A stretch of 64,000 bases of DNA, taken from contig JAFKAC010000029.1 of NCBI GenBank assembly GCA_025766275.1, forward strand, positions 620,001 through 684,000, read 5' to 3'. Each line of letters begins with the position of its first letter. Within the stretch, counting starts at the first letter, position 1. The notes under the pieces were generated by a model that was not told the DNA's origin, did not search any database, and saw only the letters and a program-made list of their open reading frames with translations. The translations under genes were made by a program, and so were the position numbers. Below, one piece after another: positions 21,641 through 33,244 of this stretch. The DNA is from Lactarius indigo (Eukaryota > Basidiomycota > Agaricomycetes > Russulales > Russulaceae).

Positions 21641-21975
21641 AGACCAACAATGAACCACAAGGAGGATTTTTACAAAGAGGAGAAGGACATAATAATCCAA
21701 GGCCAGTCACCTGTTATAATTGTGGGAAAGATGGACACATGGCCCAAGATTGCAGAGCACCATGAGGAGGATATCAACCTCAAGCCTCAACCAGTTGGTA
21801 CATTAACACCAACTACCATCAACAAGAACCTGAGGTTGCTACCAGGGCGGTCCAAGAAGCACCCCCTCAACAGTGCGCCAACAACTGGCTTAATGGAGTA
21901 GCAGGAGAATTGGATGACGTAAAGGACATTATCCTCCAACAACTATGGAAGAAGGAGGGTTTTCAGGACACCTGA
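21641..21975 (+). pseudogene. Gypsy Gag C-terminus of element F1
   Basis: CCHC knuckle CYNCGKDGHMAQDC, one TGA stop, then CANNWLNGVAGELDDVKDII and LQQLWKKEGFQDT, collinear with the gag tail of element D (EWLTGVANAPDEVKDLILQ). The stop TGA (21973-21975) lies just after the slippery heptamer. Confidence 0.85.
21957..21963 (+). promoter_or_regulatory. -1 ribosomal frameshift heptamer GGGTTTT (F1)
   Basis: Zero-frame codons are GAG GGT TTT CAG. Slippage by -1 gives GGG TTT TCA and continues into the pol frame. The same heptamer sits at the same Gag position in element D. Confidence 0.7.
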
Positions 21976-24900
21976 ACCCATTGGCCTGGGTGAGGGCAGT
22001 TAATTGTAACAGTGTAATCATGACTCGCTATTGTTCTATGAGAGTTCCAGTATTGATTCGCACCAGTTATGCAATGACCAACATATGAGCACTAGTTGAC
22101 TCAGGAGCAACCCATTGCTTTATGAGACCCTCCTTTGTCAAAAGAATGGGATTTGGGACTAAACAACTCAACATCCCAAAGAAAATATGGAACATCAATA
22201 ACACAGAAAACAAATCAGGGTGTATCACTCACTATGTCGATGTTGATGTTCAAATTAAAGGAATTAACAAGGATATTGTACTAGGGTATCCTTGGCTTGC
22301 CATATACAATCTGCACATCAAATGGTCACAAGCTGCCATCCATGAAGCAATGCTTCCTATTGTCATTCAATCAGTAAATCCCCATATTGAACACATCACA
22401 CCAATAGTAGCAGCCTCTTCCGTACAAGACAACGAATACGAGGTCATACACTCTTGTGTCATAACCAATGAACAGCGGCAACAATTTGAAGAGGGATGTT
22501 GGATCAGGGCAACCGCCACTGATCTCACCATTGCCACCCAACAATATACCACCAAAGCCAAGTTACCTCCAGAATACCAAGAGTTTGAATGCCTCTTCAG
22601 TGAAGAAGCATTGGACAGGTTTCCTCCCAGTAGACCCTGGGATCACACTATCAAATTCAAACCAGGAACAGCTGATGCTATTGATTGCAAAATATACCCA
22701 ATGACTCAAGAAGAAGACAAGAAATTATGAGAATGGATTGATGAACAATTGAAAAAGGGGTATATACAACCCTCTAAATCTCCATATGCATCCTCCTTTT
22801 TCATAAAAAAGAAGGACGGAAAGCTACGTCCCATACAGGACTATAGGAAGATTAACACTGTCACCATCTGCAACCAATATCCTCTCCCCCTCATCTCTGA
22901 TCTTATAATGGACCTCAGTAATGCCCACATCTACACTAAACTTAACATTAGGTGGGGATACAATAACGTACACATCAAAGAAGGGGACAAAGAGAAAGCA
23001 GCATTTAAAGCGTGCTATGGACTGTTCAAACCAATGGTGATGTTCTTTGGCTTAACCAACTCTCCTGTGACATTCCAGACTATAATGAATTTCATATTCA
23101 GGGATATTATAGCCAAGCATGAAGCACATGGTACGGTTATTTGAGTATATATGGATGACATCAGCATTGCTACAGGACTTCAACACTCTTTACAAGATCA
23201 TGTTGAAGCAGTCAGAGATGTACTCCACGTATCCACAGAGCATGACCTATACTACAAATTGGAAAAATGCCTCTTTCACTCTCCACACATGGATTACCTG
23301 GGGGTAATCCTTGAACAGGGGGTGACACGTATGGACCCCATTAAAATTTTGGGCATCAAAGACTGGCCTACACCAACCAAAGTGAAGGATGTCCACTCTT
23401 TTCTTGGCTTTTGCGATTTTTACTGACCTTTTATATGAGGATTTGCAACCAAGGCGTGACCGCTCAACAAACTCACATGTAAGAATACTGAATGGCGCTG
23501 GGGAACAGAGGAAGAAAAGGCATTTCAAGACCTCAAAACCCTCATTACCAGTGAGCCTGTCCTAGCACACCCAGACCTTACTCAACAATTTGAACTGGAA
23601 GTTGACACATCCGGTTTCACAACAGGCACAGTCCTCCTCAAATGCAAAAAAGACAGCAAATGACACCCCATTGGATACTACTCCTCCACTCTCAATGAGG
23701 CTGAACGAAACTACGATATCTACAACTTAGAACTCCTAGCTATTGTCAAGGCCTTCCATCATTGGAGACCCCTTCTAGTGGGATCTCCTCACAAGATCAA
23801 AGTCTTCTCCAATCATCTAAACCTGCAATACTGGAAATCGCAACAAAAGATCAGTCAGTGTGTAGCTAGGGAAGTACTCAAATTATCCAAATATGACTTC
23901 GAAATTCATCACATCAAAGGGACATCGAATGGATGCGCCAATGCTCTATCACAAAGGCCCAATTATGACCAAGGAGAAAATGACAATGAAGGAGTAATTG
24001 TACTACCAGACAGTGTCTTTGTATGTGCAACCGCCCTAGATGAACCACAACATCCACACTGGAGACCAGAAATTTTGCCAACCAAAATGACACCTGAACA
24101 CCCCATTTATGAGCAGGACCAAGCTAAGTTAAAGCCTTGGGTTGATGCTCACAAACTAAAAGATATCAAAGGAACATGGTACAAAGATGGATGTTGAGTA
24201 GTCACTGGTGGTATTCATGACAAACATACCATCATTGCCACACATCATGATTCCCCAGTCCACAGCCATCCCAGAATTAAACACACTCTTCAACTCACAG
24301 AATGGCATTACTGGTGGCCGCAGATGAAGAATGACATCATGGATTATGTCAAGGGTTGCGCTGAGTGTCAGTGGCACAAAGTCAATCTCCAACCTATCAG
24401 GGCACCACTGCAACCCATATACCCTAAACCAGAAGCTCTACCATTTGAAACCATAGCAGTGGACTTCATCACCAAACTCCCCATATCCCGTGGCTATGAC
24501 TCTATTCTCATGGTAACAGATCACAACTGCACCAAGGCAGCAGTTTTCATTCCCTGTAATGAAGAGATAACAGCAGAAGGAACTGCCACCCTGTACGTCT
24601 CTCACGTCTTCCCACGATTTGGACTCCCCTCACATGTCATCAGTGATTGAGACCCCCATTTTGTGTCCAAGTTTATGCAAGAGATATGCAAGATCATTGG
24701 CATCAGCCAAAACATCTCTACAGCTTATCACCCATGAACCAATGGCCAATCAGAACGAATGAATCAATGGCTGGAACAATATCTCCGCTTCTGGGTAAAT
24801 GAGCACCAAGATGACTGGGTCTGTTATCTGCCTATGGTGGAATTCACGCATAACAATTGGCCCAATAAGACTACTTGGGAGTTACCCTTCTTCCTATTAT

Positions 24901-25470
24901 CAGGGTTCAATCCCCATGCTGATTGGACTGATAGACCATACCCTATTCCACAAGTATCTTTACAGTTAGACCAATTCAAACAGGCCCAACAACATGCCTT
25001 CTCCTGTATGCTCCAGGTGCAGAAGTCATGGGTCAAACATAAAGATACACCCAAGTTCAAAATAGGAGACTTCATGTGGCTCGAAGGACACCACTTACGA
25101 ACTCACCAACCAACCACAAAACTAGCAGCCAAGCGCCATGGCCCTTTTAAGGTCATTCAGGTGATGTCCCCTGTCAACTATCGACTCAAACTTCCCATGC
25201 AGTGGAGCATCCATGATGTCTTCCACATAGATCTTCTCACACCTTATTGCAAAACACCCACACACAGGCCCAACTATCAGTGCCCACTGCCAGATTTGGT
25301 TGATAACAAAGAAGAATATGAAGTCAAGAAGATTCTGGATTCTCAGCAGTTTGGCAGAAGACGTCAACTTCAGTACCTTGTCAAATGAAAGGGCTATCCT
25401 GACTCTGATAATCAATGGATAGATAAGGATGACGTCTTTGCTGATGAAGCCGTGCAGGAGTTCAAATATT
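21964..25470 (+). pseudogene. pol: Pol of element F1: PR-RT-RNase H-INT-chromodomain
   Basis: A single reading frame from the gag overlap to past 26200, interrupted only by TGA codons (I count 11 after 22700, no TAA or TAG). Order: protease (LVDSGATHCFM), RT with intact YMDDISIA, RNase H (LEVDTSGFTTGTVL), integrase HHCC (HHDSPVHSHPR, CAECQWHK) and DDE core (IAVDFITKLPISRGYDSI), GPY-like segment (KRHGPFKVIQVMSPVNY) and chromodomain (YLVK*KGYPDSDNQWIDKD, where TGA replaces the conserved Trp). The stops at SD*DPH, FY*PFI*GF and KA*PLN replace conserved Arg. No 5' LTR remains; the 3' LTR is at 27340. Confidence 0.95.
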
Positions 25471-26731
25471 CTAACCCTGATGCAGAAATGCATATAAGGA
25501 CTGCCATCCATCATGCTAAGTCCCCATCACCTTCTTCCCATATGTCCTCTACTCAACGCAATGAACAGCTCACACTCCTCTCCACCCTCATCAATGACTC
25601 CTCTGCCACCCTTGTTGACCCCAACTCCACCAACAACACTGCAACCATTAGAGCTACAGCCATCAAAGGTGTCACCATGCAGCATGAGGACAACAGGCCT
25701 ATTACTGCTGAAGAATTGCAGCAGACACTGCAACAATTCCCTGTGCCCCTACAGGGAACTCTCAGTGACAATACAGCAACAACTCAACCAACACCTCTGC
25801 CAATGTATGCCCTTACCAGCCCTGATACTGGTGAGCCTGAGGCCTTCATCACTGAAGATGAGCTTTTTCGGCTTCAAGCAGCTGTCTCATGCAGTGAAAC
25901 CACTGAATGCCATGCAGAAGTACGCACAAGAATGGAAGGAGATGGTGGTGCAGTGGCAGTGGGAGCAACTGCATATTGCCACCTGCCAACGATGGATGAG
26001 GCAAGAATGGAAGAAGTATTGGATGAAGCTGAGGATGAAGACAAGCTTAGAGACCACTACCCCATCAGGCACACATTCCTTGAACATGAACTCTACACTG
26101 AAGATCCAACAGCCACTCCCTTCCTCATCAATGCATTGGGGAACCCCCTGCACCAAGGAAGAGTCACCGTGGCACAAGCAGCTCATTATACACCAATGGG
26201 CGAGTGAGACCCAGCAACCAGAGCAGTTGTCCCTGAGGGGTTCTGGGTCAATCAAGGACCCCATTACATTCCATTCCTGGTCAAGCTCCCCAACAGATCG
26301 ACAGTACAAGCATCCCACGTACAGGTTATCAGAGGAGGAGACCCCCTTGTACTCGGACTAGTTCCAGGATTGGGTTTTCTTTATGGTAAACCCCCTCTAC
26401 ACCACGCCACACCTCCCCAGAAATAACTGCACCATCATCCCTCACAAAGAGTATTTCATGCTTTGTGACCAACATCCCACCAATCTCCTCCTTACATGCA
26501 TTGGGGATGTCAGTCACCCTTATTGAAGAACTATGCCACTATCAGCAGTTTGCCTTTGCATAAGGCCAGTTGGAGAGGCGGATCAGGCAGCTTCAAGAGG
26601 AGAAGTACATGGCAATGGAGGATAAAAAGGCCAGTATCTATCATCTTGAACACGCTAACATACTGGAGTGGATGAAAGACGAAGTGGAGTGAATGAGGCA
26701 GGAATCAAAAGCAGACTAGTGAGGTGGGCCT
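25471..26731 (+). pseudogene. C-terminal extension of F1 Pol after chromodomain
   Basis: About 400 codons in frame with pol: Thr/Pro-rich linker (ITAEELQQTLQQFPVPLQ), a conserved block (GFWVNQGPHYIPFLVKLPNR, GDPLVLGLVPGLGFLYGKPP) and a charged putative coiled coil (QLERRIRQLQEEKYMAMED). The same block order occurs in F2 and D and, as a separate ORF, in A. Function unknown. Confidence 0.7.
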
Positions 26732-27314
26732 TGATGAACAGCACACTAGAAGGGCATACTCACAGAAGGCTAAAGAGTCTGTGGTGAGATATGCTGGGGT
26801 GCTTGAAGCAGCAACAGGGGTTGTCAGGCAAGAGAAGCAAAGTAGTTGTCTGGCACACAAACAGTGAGAACTGATCTGGATACATTTGGAGAGGAGAAGG
26901 CATACCTGGCACACAAACAGTGAGAACTGATGTGGACCAGGAGCATACATGGTACTCTACTTATACTCTTACAGGGAGTGACACTACTACAAGGTGAGTA
27001 ACACCTAGTCACAGAATACAAGACACATTGTTCTATACCAGACACAAAGAAGTGAACATAATGAGAACAAGGTGTTGAGAACAAGAAGAGTCCAGAGCAG
27101 GATGATATCATAGTGACATCATAATAAAGATAAAGACAAAAACAGAACAAAGAAATGTAGTACAATAGTAAGTCTGGAACAGTCCATATGATGTCATATA
27201 TATGTGATGTCATCATCCAGATTGTATAGATCAAAATGAATAATCTAATCTACTGTAGTCTGTTATCTACAAGTCCATTAGAGCTGCTAAGTGTGCACAG
27301 GCTACTTATCAACA
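26732..27314 (-). mobile_element. Solo LTR E4 in the F1 3' region
   Basis: 583 bp family E LTR, minus orientation (plus strand TGATGAACAGC...TTATCAACA), flanked by GGCCT (26727-26731, 27315-27319). The interrupted sequence GTGGGCCT/CACTCC is intact at the homologous site of F2 (about 31900-31913). Confidence 0.93.
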
Positions 27315-27326
27315 GGCCTCACTCCT

Positions 27327-27339
27327 AAAAAGGGGGTGA
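27327..27339 (+). promoter_or_regulatory. Polypurine tract of F1
   Basis: AAAAAGGGGGTGA immediately before the 3' LTR; an equivalent tract (AAAAGGGGGTGA) precedes the F2 LTR at 31918-31929. Confidence 0.75.
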
Positions 27340-27836
27340 TGTTACAGTATGGATCATGAATGACTCATAGCCGGTTATGACTACGGCCCAATACTAGTAT
27401 TAGTTATGGACTCTTACATCACATCAGTCAGCATAGTAGTTTGCATGTGATTGTGACTCATGTATGACTCATTCCTAGGATAGCTGTACTAGGGTTCGAG
27501 CTAGTTACACTACTGGTTACCTATTATTCTAGTGGCACTTTAAAGCCCACATGTATCTGTATAAGTAGTCGCCTTAGAAGACTGAGATTCCCCATCTTGG
27601 TCTTCTTCAATCCACCATCTTGACTTGTCTCCTGTCTGCCTTAGTCTTTGACTAAGTGTGCCTCTACTCCTATCCACCAAGGGATAGTGCTTCTTCATTA
27701 TTGCTGTGGTGTGTGCCAGTTGTGCCCCTGTTCAGCTTGCATTGGGTTGACATGTGATCCCCATTTGCCTAGTCTTCGCTAAGTCATCTATGCCTGTCTA
27801 GAGTCCATGTTGGACTAATGCTGGTGGAGCATAACA
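27340..27836 (+). repeat. 3' LTR of F1 (family F, 497 bp)
   Basis: TGTTACAGTATGG...GGAGCATAACA. It contains GTATAAGTAG (27560-27569) and, about 30 nt downstream, ATCTTGGTCTT (27594-27604), the sequence complementary to the primer site of the related H and D elements. It inserted next to or into a minus-strand gypsy gag (27837 onward). Confidence 0.9.
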
Positions 27837-29940
27837 GGTGTCCTTTTTGATGGGCAATCCCTCAACAGGTGACCCACTTTCTTGCACCAGAAGCATAAGC
27901 CCTCTCATTGGCATCGTTCCATTTCAGCTAACTCTTGTGGAGTGCATATTCATGGGGTATATGTCTGAGTCACATCCACTTCCATTGGAATGACCTGGTC
28001 ATTTCAAGTTGTTATTTTTGGTGGTCGTTGTTGCTGGGTGGGTAACCTCATGGTTTTTCCTATCGATGCAATGCAGTTCGTGATCATTTGGTAACGCTGT
28101 ACTTCCTCTCATGCAGCATTTTTCCAGTCTTCCATTGTGACTGGTATCTTACTGCATTTAAAGCAAGACATGAGGAGTCCCTTTCGTAAACCCCGTCAAA
28201 ACAGATTGACCGTTCCTTTTGCTGTGGTGTCCCATTCCACAGCCTCCACTAGTTATTTGAATGTTGTGATATACTTATCAATGTTATTGCCTTTCATTGT
28301 AAGTGCCATTAATTTTGCATAGGCATTTTGTTAACTTAGCGTTCAGTCCAAGCATTCTGGAAATCAGTTATGAAGTCATTCCATAAGGTTTTGCTGGTCT
28401 CAGGTACTGGGTTTGTTGGATCGTTTATTTTTGCCTCTAGTTTCTTGTCTTGACTCTGGTTCCAGCTTTCGACTGCTAGTCCCCAGATCAAGGCGAGTGT
28501 AACATTACAGTAGGAACGTTCAGCTTGGCATGAGCAAGTCTGGTCTTTCTATGTCAATGAGCGAGGGTTCAGCCGGTAATGGCAAGGCTTAAGTGATTAA
28601 CAAGGATCTCAGAGTATGACACAATACTCAAGATGTGAGTGGAGTTCAAGGGGGTTCAAGAGGTTCGACGGTTCAGCAGAGAGTTACCCCAAGGGAATGG
28701 GAAAACAATGTATACTGTGATGGTAAAGAAGTCGAGTCTAAGGATACAAGCTACTTAGGGCCATGACTTATATAGAAAAAGGTTTGTTTGTGTGGAACAA
28801 ACAAATGGCACAATCCGCAGCAAGCGTGAGAAGTAAGTACAGCAATCTGCAGCAGGCACAGGAAAAAGAAGAAGGTGTGCACAGCTATCTGCAGTAAGTG
28901 TGGGAAGAAACAAGGATATAAAAGGCAAGTGAGACATGTCTCAGTTTTAACAAAAGTGAGACACCTGCCCTAAAAGGGTGCATTTAGCCCAAGTATAGTA
29001 GTAATAAAGACTTATAAGGACAATGAGTGTCTCATTGTCTCACTTTGCACTAGGAGAGAATCTTAAGGCTCCTAGTGCGCAGCAAGTCCAAGAAAGGGAA
29101 AGCCAAGAAAGGAAAGACTTTCTCGCGAACACAAGTGTAAGTAAGAAATTAAGGTAAAGTCGAAAAACAAGCTTAGTCTGTAACAGTGAGTGCCAGTGCA
29201 ATGCATTGGTATGGGCTGACCATCTGTTCATTTGTCCTATTAACCCTGTGAAATTGGTTAAATTTGTGTAGGAATTGGTGACTTCGGGATCAATTTCCAT
29301 CAAAGAAGGTCAGTGCTACTCCCTAAAGAGGTCCCATTGTCATTCCTGCTCCCAAGGAGCCTGTTCCACTTCCACTTGCCATAGCAGGTGTCAGTATAAG
29401 GGTGATTGGAATTGGTGGTGGTTGAGGTGATTTTCTTTTCCCTTTGTGTTTCACAATGAGTCATTTATGCTCACTCCAGTTATAGGCAGGGGTACTTTGT
29501 GAATTCTGATGAAGTCTGAGGCCCCAAAGTCAAGGTTCGTTGACATGAGTGTTTGTATAGGTGTACCAACTGGTGGCTTTGTAGAAGACTTCATACCAGG
29601 CATTCTCCTCCTCCATGTATTCAATGTCAAGTGCTGGGCTTGGGTCTCAATGGAGGATGTATCCTCTGTCCTATATCCAATCTACACTAGTGGATGTGAT
29701 GTCCTGTAGTGTTTCCTTATTCCTTTGAATGATAAATCTTTTTGTTGTTGGGTCACCATCTGCTGGTGCTGGTTCGACGCTTGCATATGTCTGCTCGTGT
29801 GCCACTGTGACTACACATCTCTGGGAGACTGCCCATGTCAAATTGGTCTGGGAATGCCTTTCACCTCATTCTGTGGCAGAGTAGATGGTCTACTCTTATG
29901 TCACAGTTCCAACAGACCATGTGAAGTCAAATGGAGCTGA
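27837..29940 (-). pseudogene. Minus-strand gypsy Gag, split by solo LTR G1
   Basis: C-terminal knuckle CFWCKKVGHLLRDC (27868-27909), capsid-like core (WNDFITDFQNAWTE, NNIDKYITTFK) at 27900-28490, then after the solo LTR FLHKFNQFHRVNRTNEQMVS and an N-terminal part with YMEEENAWYEVFY (~29580-29640). Multiple stops and frame changes. No LTR of its own was recognised on the right; the left side is cut by LTR F1. Confidence 0.8.
28498..29185 (-). mobile_element. Solo LTR G1 in gag
   Basis: 688 bp, family G (same as 40784-41470, opposite orientation; TATATAAG box on the minus strand). Flanks are GCGAG (28493-28497) and GTGAG (29186-29190), a 5-bp duplication with one C/T change. Confidence 0.88.
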
Positions 29941-30300
29941 GCTCAACGTTTAGGTAGAGTCAAGACTTGTGTTATCAACAAGTTGAGTTATCAGTGATCC
30001 TTGGTGATACTTCAATGAGTTCGCAAGGGAGCGGGGTTCAGAACAGGTACTTGGATTCAAGGACTAAGAGTAGACAAATATTGTACTACTTGTACATGCT
30101 ACTACTTATAATTGTACATACTGGGGTTTTTGGGGGCTGTTTTCTTTCTAACACGTCACTACAGGCTGACATGTCCACAAGTCGTGCTAATGGTGCAATC
30201 CTACATGCTCAAGATGAGATTCTGTAAAACTTCAGTTAATACCTCTGATGTGCTGTGTGACATGATGTCATGATGTCACGTGACTGTGACACTTTACCAA
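29941..30300. other. Unassigned spacer
   Basis: No recognised coding sequence or LTR ends; it may contain remains of the 5' LTR of the gag to its left. Confidence 0.4.
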
Positions 30301-31917
30301 GTCTATTGCAAGGATTTGCATCATGGGCTTGCCAAACACCACGGACCTTTTAAGGTCATCCAGGTGATGTCCCCTGTCAATTATCATCTTGAGCTTCCCA
30401 TGCAGTGGAGCATCCACAATGTCTTCCATATAGACCTTCTCACACCTTATTGCAAGATACCCATGCATGGGCCTAACTATCAGCACCCACCTCCTGATTT
30501 GGTCAATAACAAAGAAGAATATGAAATCGAGAAGACTCTCGACTCTCAGTGATTCAGCAGAAGACACCAACTCCAATACCTTGTGAAATGGAAGGGCTAT
30601 CCAGAATTGGACAATCAGTGGGTCTATAAGGATGACATCTTTGCTGAGCAGGCCATTTGGGAATTCAAAACTTCAAACCCTGAAAGGGAAGTGTATATAA
30701 GAGCAGCCTGTCCTCTCACTAAGTCTCCACCACCCACACTTACTTCTTCCCCTCTCACCATTGTCCACCCTCATATGCTTTCTACCAATGCCCCCTCAAT
30801 GCACACCACACTCCTCAAGCAACTTGCACTAGGTGCAGTGGCCCATAACACAGCCCACACCTTCAGAGCTCCTGAGGATGTCCCTGATGAAGAGGGCCTC
30901 ATCACCCAACAAGAGTGGGACAACATCCAGCAATGCTTCCCTACACCACCCAGGGGAGTTCTCACCAACAACACACCACTCCCAACCTACAATTTCATTG
31001 ATCCCAACACTGGTCAGCAACTCAACACAGTCCCCATCACTGAAGAAGAGCTCATCACCCTTTGAGTGTCTCTCTCAGTCACTGGGGAACACCTAAGCAC
31101 TCTGGGAGTGGGAGTGACAGTGGAAGGACACAGTACACCAGTAGCAAGAGCAGCAACTACACCTAGCAGAGATGCAGAGAAAAGGCAAGAAAGGTAAGAC
31201 AGAAGTACTGGAGGGAGGTGACACTATCAATGAAGATAGTGATTATTACCTGGCAAGGCATATCCTCATCAGAACACAACACCACACTAACAATCCTGAT
31301 ACCACCCCTTATATCATCTACTCCAATGGAGATCCCATGTCCTGAGGAGACATCAGAGTCTTCCGAGTGGCACCCCATGAGCCCTGATCTCCCAAAGATG
31401 ATCCCACCACCCTCTTGGCACCAGAAGGGTTCTAGCACAATTAGGGACCCAATTCACTTCCCTTCAAGGTCAAACTCCCTGGAGGGCAGGTTGTAGAAGC
31501 CAACCATATCCAGGTAGTAATGGGTGGGAGCCCATTTGTGCTAGGGCTGGTAAATGGTTTGCCCTATGTTTATGGATACCCCCTCTATGCTCAACCCCAT
31601 CTTCCCCCTCACAACCAAACTTTCATTGCTCATCAAGACCTCATCATGATCAAGGAAGGCAACACCACCAGTCATGCCCTCAAGAAGATAGGCAATAAAT
31701 CTCTAACCACAGAGATTCATTGCTTCCAAGCAGCTGCATTCCACAAGGACAGGATGCTGTCTTGTCTTAGGGAGATCAGGTTGCAGTTGGAGATGGTCTG
31801 ACAGGATAAGTTGAACTTGATCTATAGACTCAAATGGGTGGACACATTTAACTGTATAGAGATGGTATAGAAGGAGTGGCCCTTGTTGGCCTTTATGTGA
31901 GGTGGGCCTCACATTTG
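30301..31917 (+). pseudogene. 3' part of gypsy element F2: integrase end, chromodomain, C-terminal extension
   Basis: Starts abruptly in the integrase GPY-like region (HHGPFKVIQVMSPVNYHLEL), followed by a chromodomain (YLVKWKGYPELDNQWVYKDD), a linker (ITQQEWDNIQQCFPTPPRG) and the conserved tail block (GGSPFVLGLVNGLPYVYGYP, ALKKIGNKSLTTEIHCFQAA) in mixed frames. Stops are again mainly TGA. The 5' two thirds of the element are missing. Confidence 0.85.
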
Positions 31918-31929
31918 AAAAGGGGGTGA

Positions 31930-32216
31930 TGTTATGGTACAGACTTCTCAAATGACTCATAGCCAGTTATGACTATGGCTCAATAGTAGTATTAGTCATG
32001 GATGCTTACACTATATCAGTCAGCATGTAGTTCACATGTGATTTGTGACTCATGTATGACTCATTCCTAGGATAGCTGTAGTAGGGTTCAAGCTACTTAT
32101 GCTATTGGTTATTTACTGTTGAGGTGGTGCTTTAAAGCCCACACATATCTGTATAAGTAGTAGTCATGGAAGACCAAGAGTCCCCATCTTGGTCTTCTTC
32201 AATCCACCTTCAGTTG
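31930..32216 (+). repeat. Left half of F2 3' LTR
   Basis: TGTTATGGTACAG... up to the 9-bp site CTTCAGTTG (32208-32216). It contains ATCTTGGTCTT at 32186-32196. The right half of this LTR is at 50233-50445; the two halves together match the 497-bp F1 LTR. Confidence 0.85.
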
Positions 32217-32370
32217 TAGTCTCGTACCTGCTGCTCTAGAGGAGTAGTGCAAGGAGGGAGGGGTGGGGATATGGGGGAAGCCAGGGGATGATGGAATATT
32301 ATTGGCTAGGGGAAATAAGGTTTTTTATGCCGATGATGCCACCCACTCCACTCCTTGCACAATACTCTTC

Positions 32371-32420
32371 TAGAATGTCTGGGGCATTTCATCCAGGAAC
32401 ATGGGCTTGGTGACAAGGCA
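32371..32420 (+). repeat. Left (sub)terminal inverted repeat of the RecQ/DUF6589 element
   Basis: Core AATGTCTGGGGCATTT followed by TCCAGG and GGTGACAAGGCA. It lies about 154 nt inside the left end. The segment just outside it (32233-32373) is itself flanked by a short inverted pair (CTAGAGGAGTAGTGCAAGGA type), perhaps a small secondary insertion. Confidence 0.75.
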
Positions 32421-33244
32421 GTCACATCACATAAGCTTAGTGAATCAGTTGCATGACCAAACACATCCTCAACGTGTCCCTATGACTGACCAATAGTCCA
32501 AATCTGACTTGACCCAAAACCTGAAACATTTGCTTACAGTCCAACATGGTTGAGAATTTGGTTCCTGAGTGCTGTGCACAAGTTTGCTTTCCCAGTTCCA
32601 TTTTCAACCCCCTGTGAGGCAGCAAGGCTGAGCCTCAATGTTAACTGTTGTAGCAATACTACAACAGGCTTGGGACATAACACCTAGCCACCAGCCTACC
32701 AAGATCTGGAAGCACATGTCAGATGCATGCAGTGAGATGTCAGAAGGGGTGATTGTGCCCTGCAAGTGGCAGCTTGATGTTGCAGAGGGTCTCTTGCTCG
32801 GCATCGACTGCGAAGTAATTGTGGCTACAGGTGCAGGGAAGACTCTGCCCTTTGTGCTGCCACTCCTGGTCAGACTGGATATGATGGTGGTGATTTTATC
32901 ACCGTTGGATGCTCTTGAATTGGATCAGGTATACTTTGTTATTAGCAATGAATTACTGATACCAATACATGACATCATAGGAATCCAGGTTTCAGAAAAT
33001 GGGCTTGCATGCAAAGGCTATGAATGGAAAAACGTACAATAATACTGTGAACAAGGTCTGTACCATTGCATGTGTCTAATATACTGGCTCACATGGCCCT
33101 GTGGCAGGACTTTATGCAAGGTGTATATCAAGTTGTTATAACCTCACCTGAAATGTGCCTGAAGCACCCAGAGTTTTGGAAATTGCTTGAAGATCCCTCT
33201 GTCTCCAAAAGGATTGCAGCATTCATCATGGATTGCAGCATTCA

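Noticed and set aside
22122..26207. Translational readthrough or recoding of TGA as sense
   Set aside because: The host DUF6535 gene ends with TGA, and the TGA codons fall where CGA or TGG are expected. Decay by deamination explains them better.
17317..27314. E3 and E4 as the two LTRs of one element
   Set aside because: They are in opposite orientation, and E4 has its own complete target duplication GGCCT as a solo LTR.
32233..32373. Short hairpin-flanked segment as an independent MITE
   Set aside because: Its inverted ends are imperfect and no clear direct duplication flanks it; left as part of the TIR element end.
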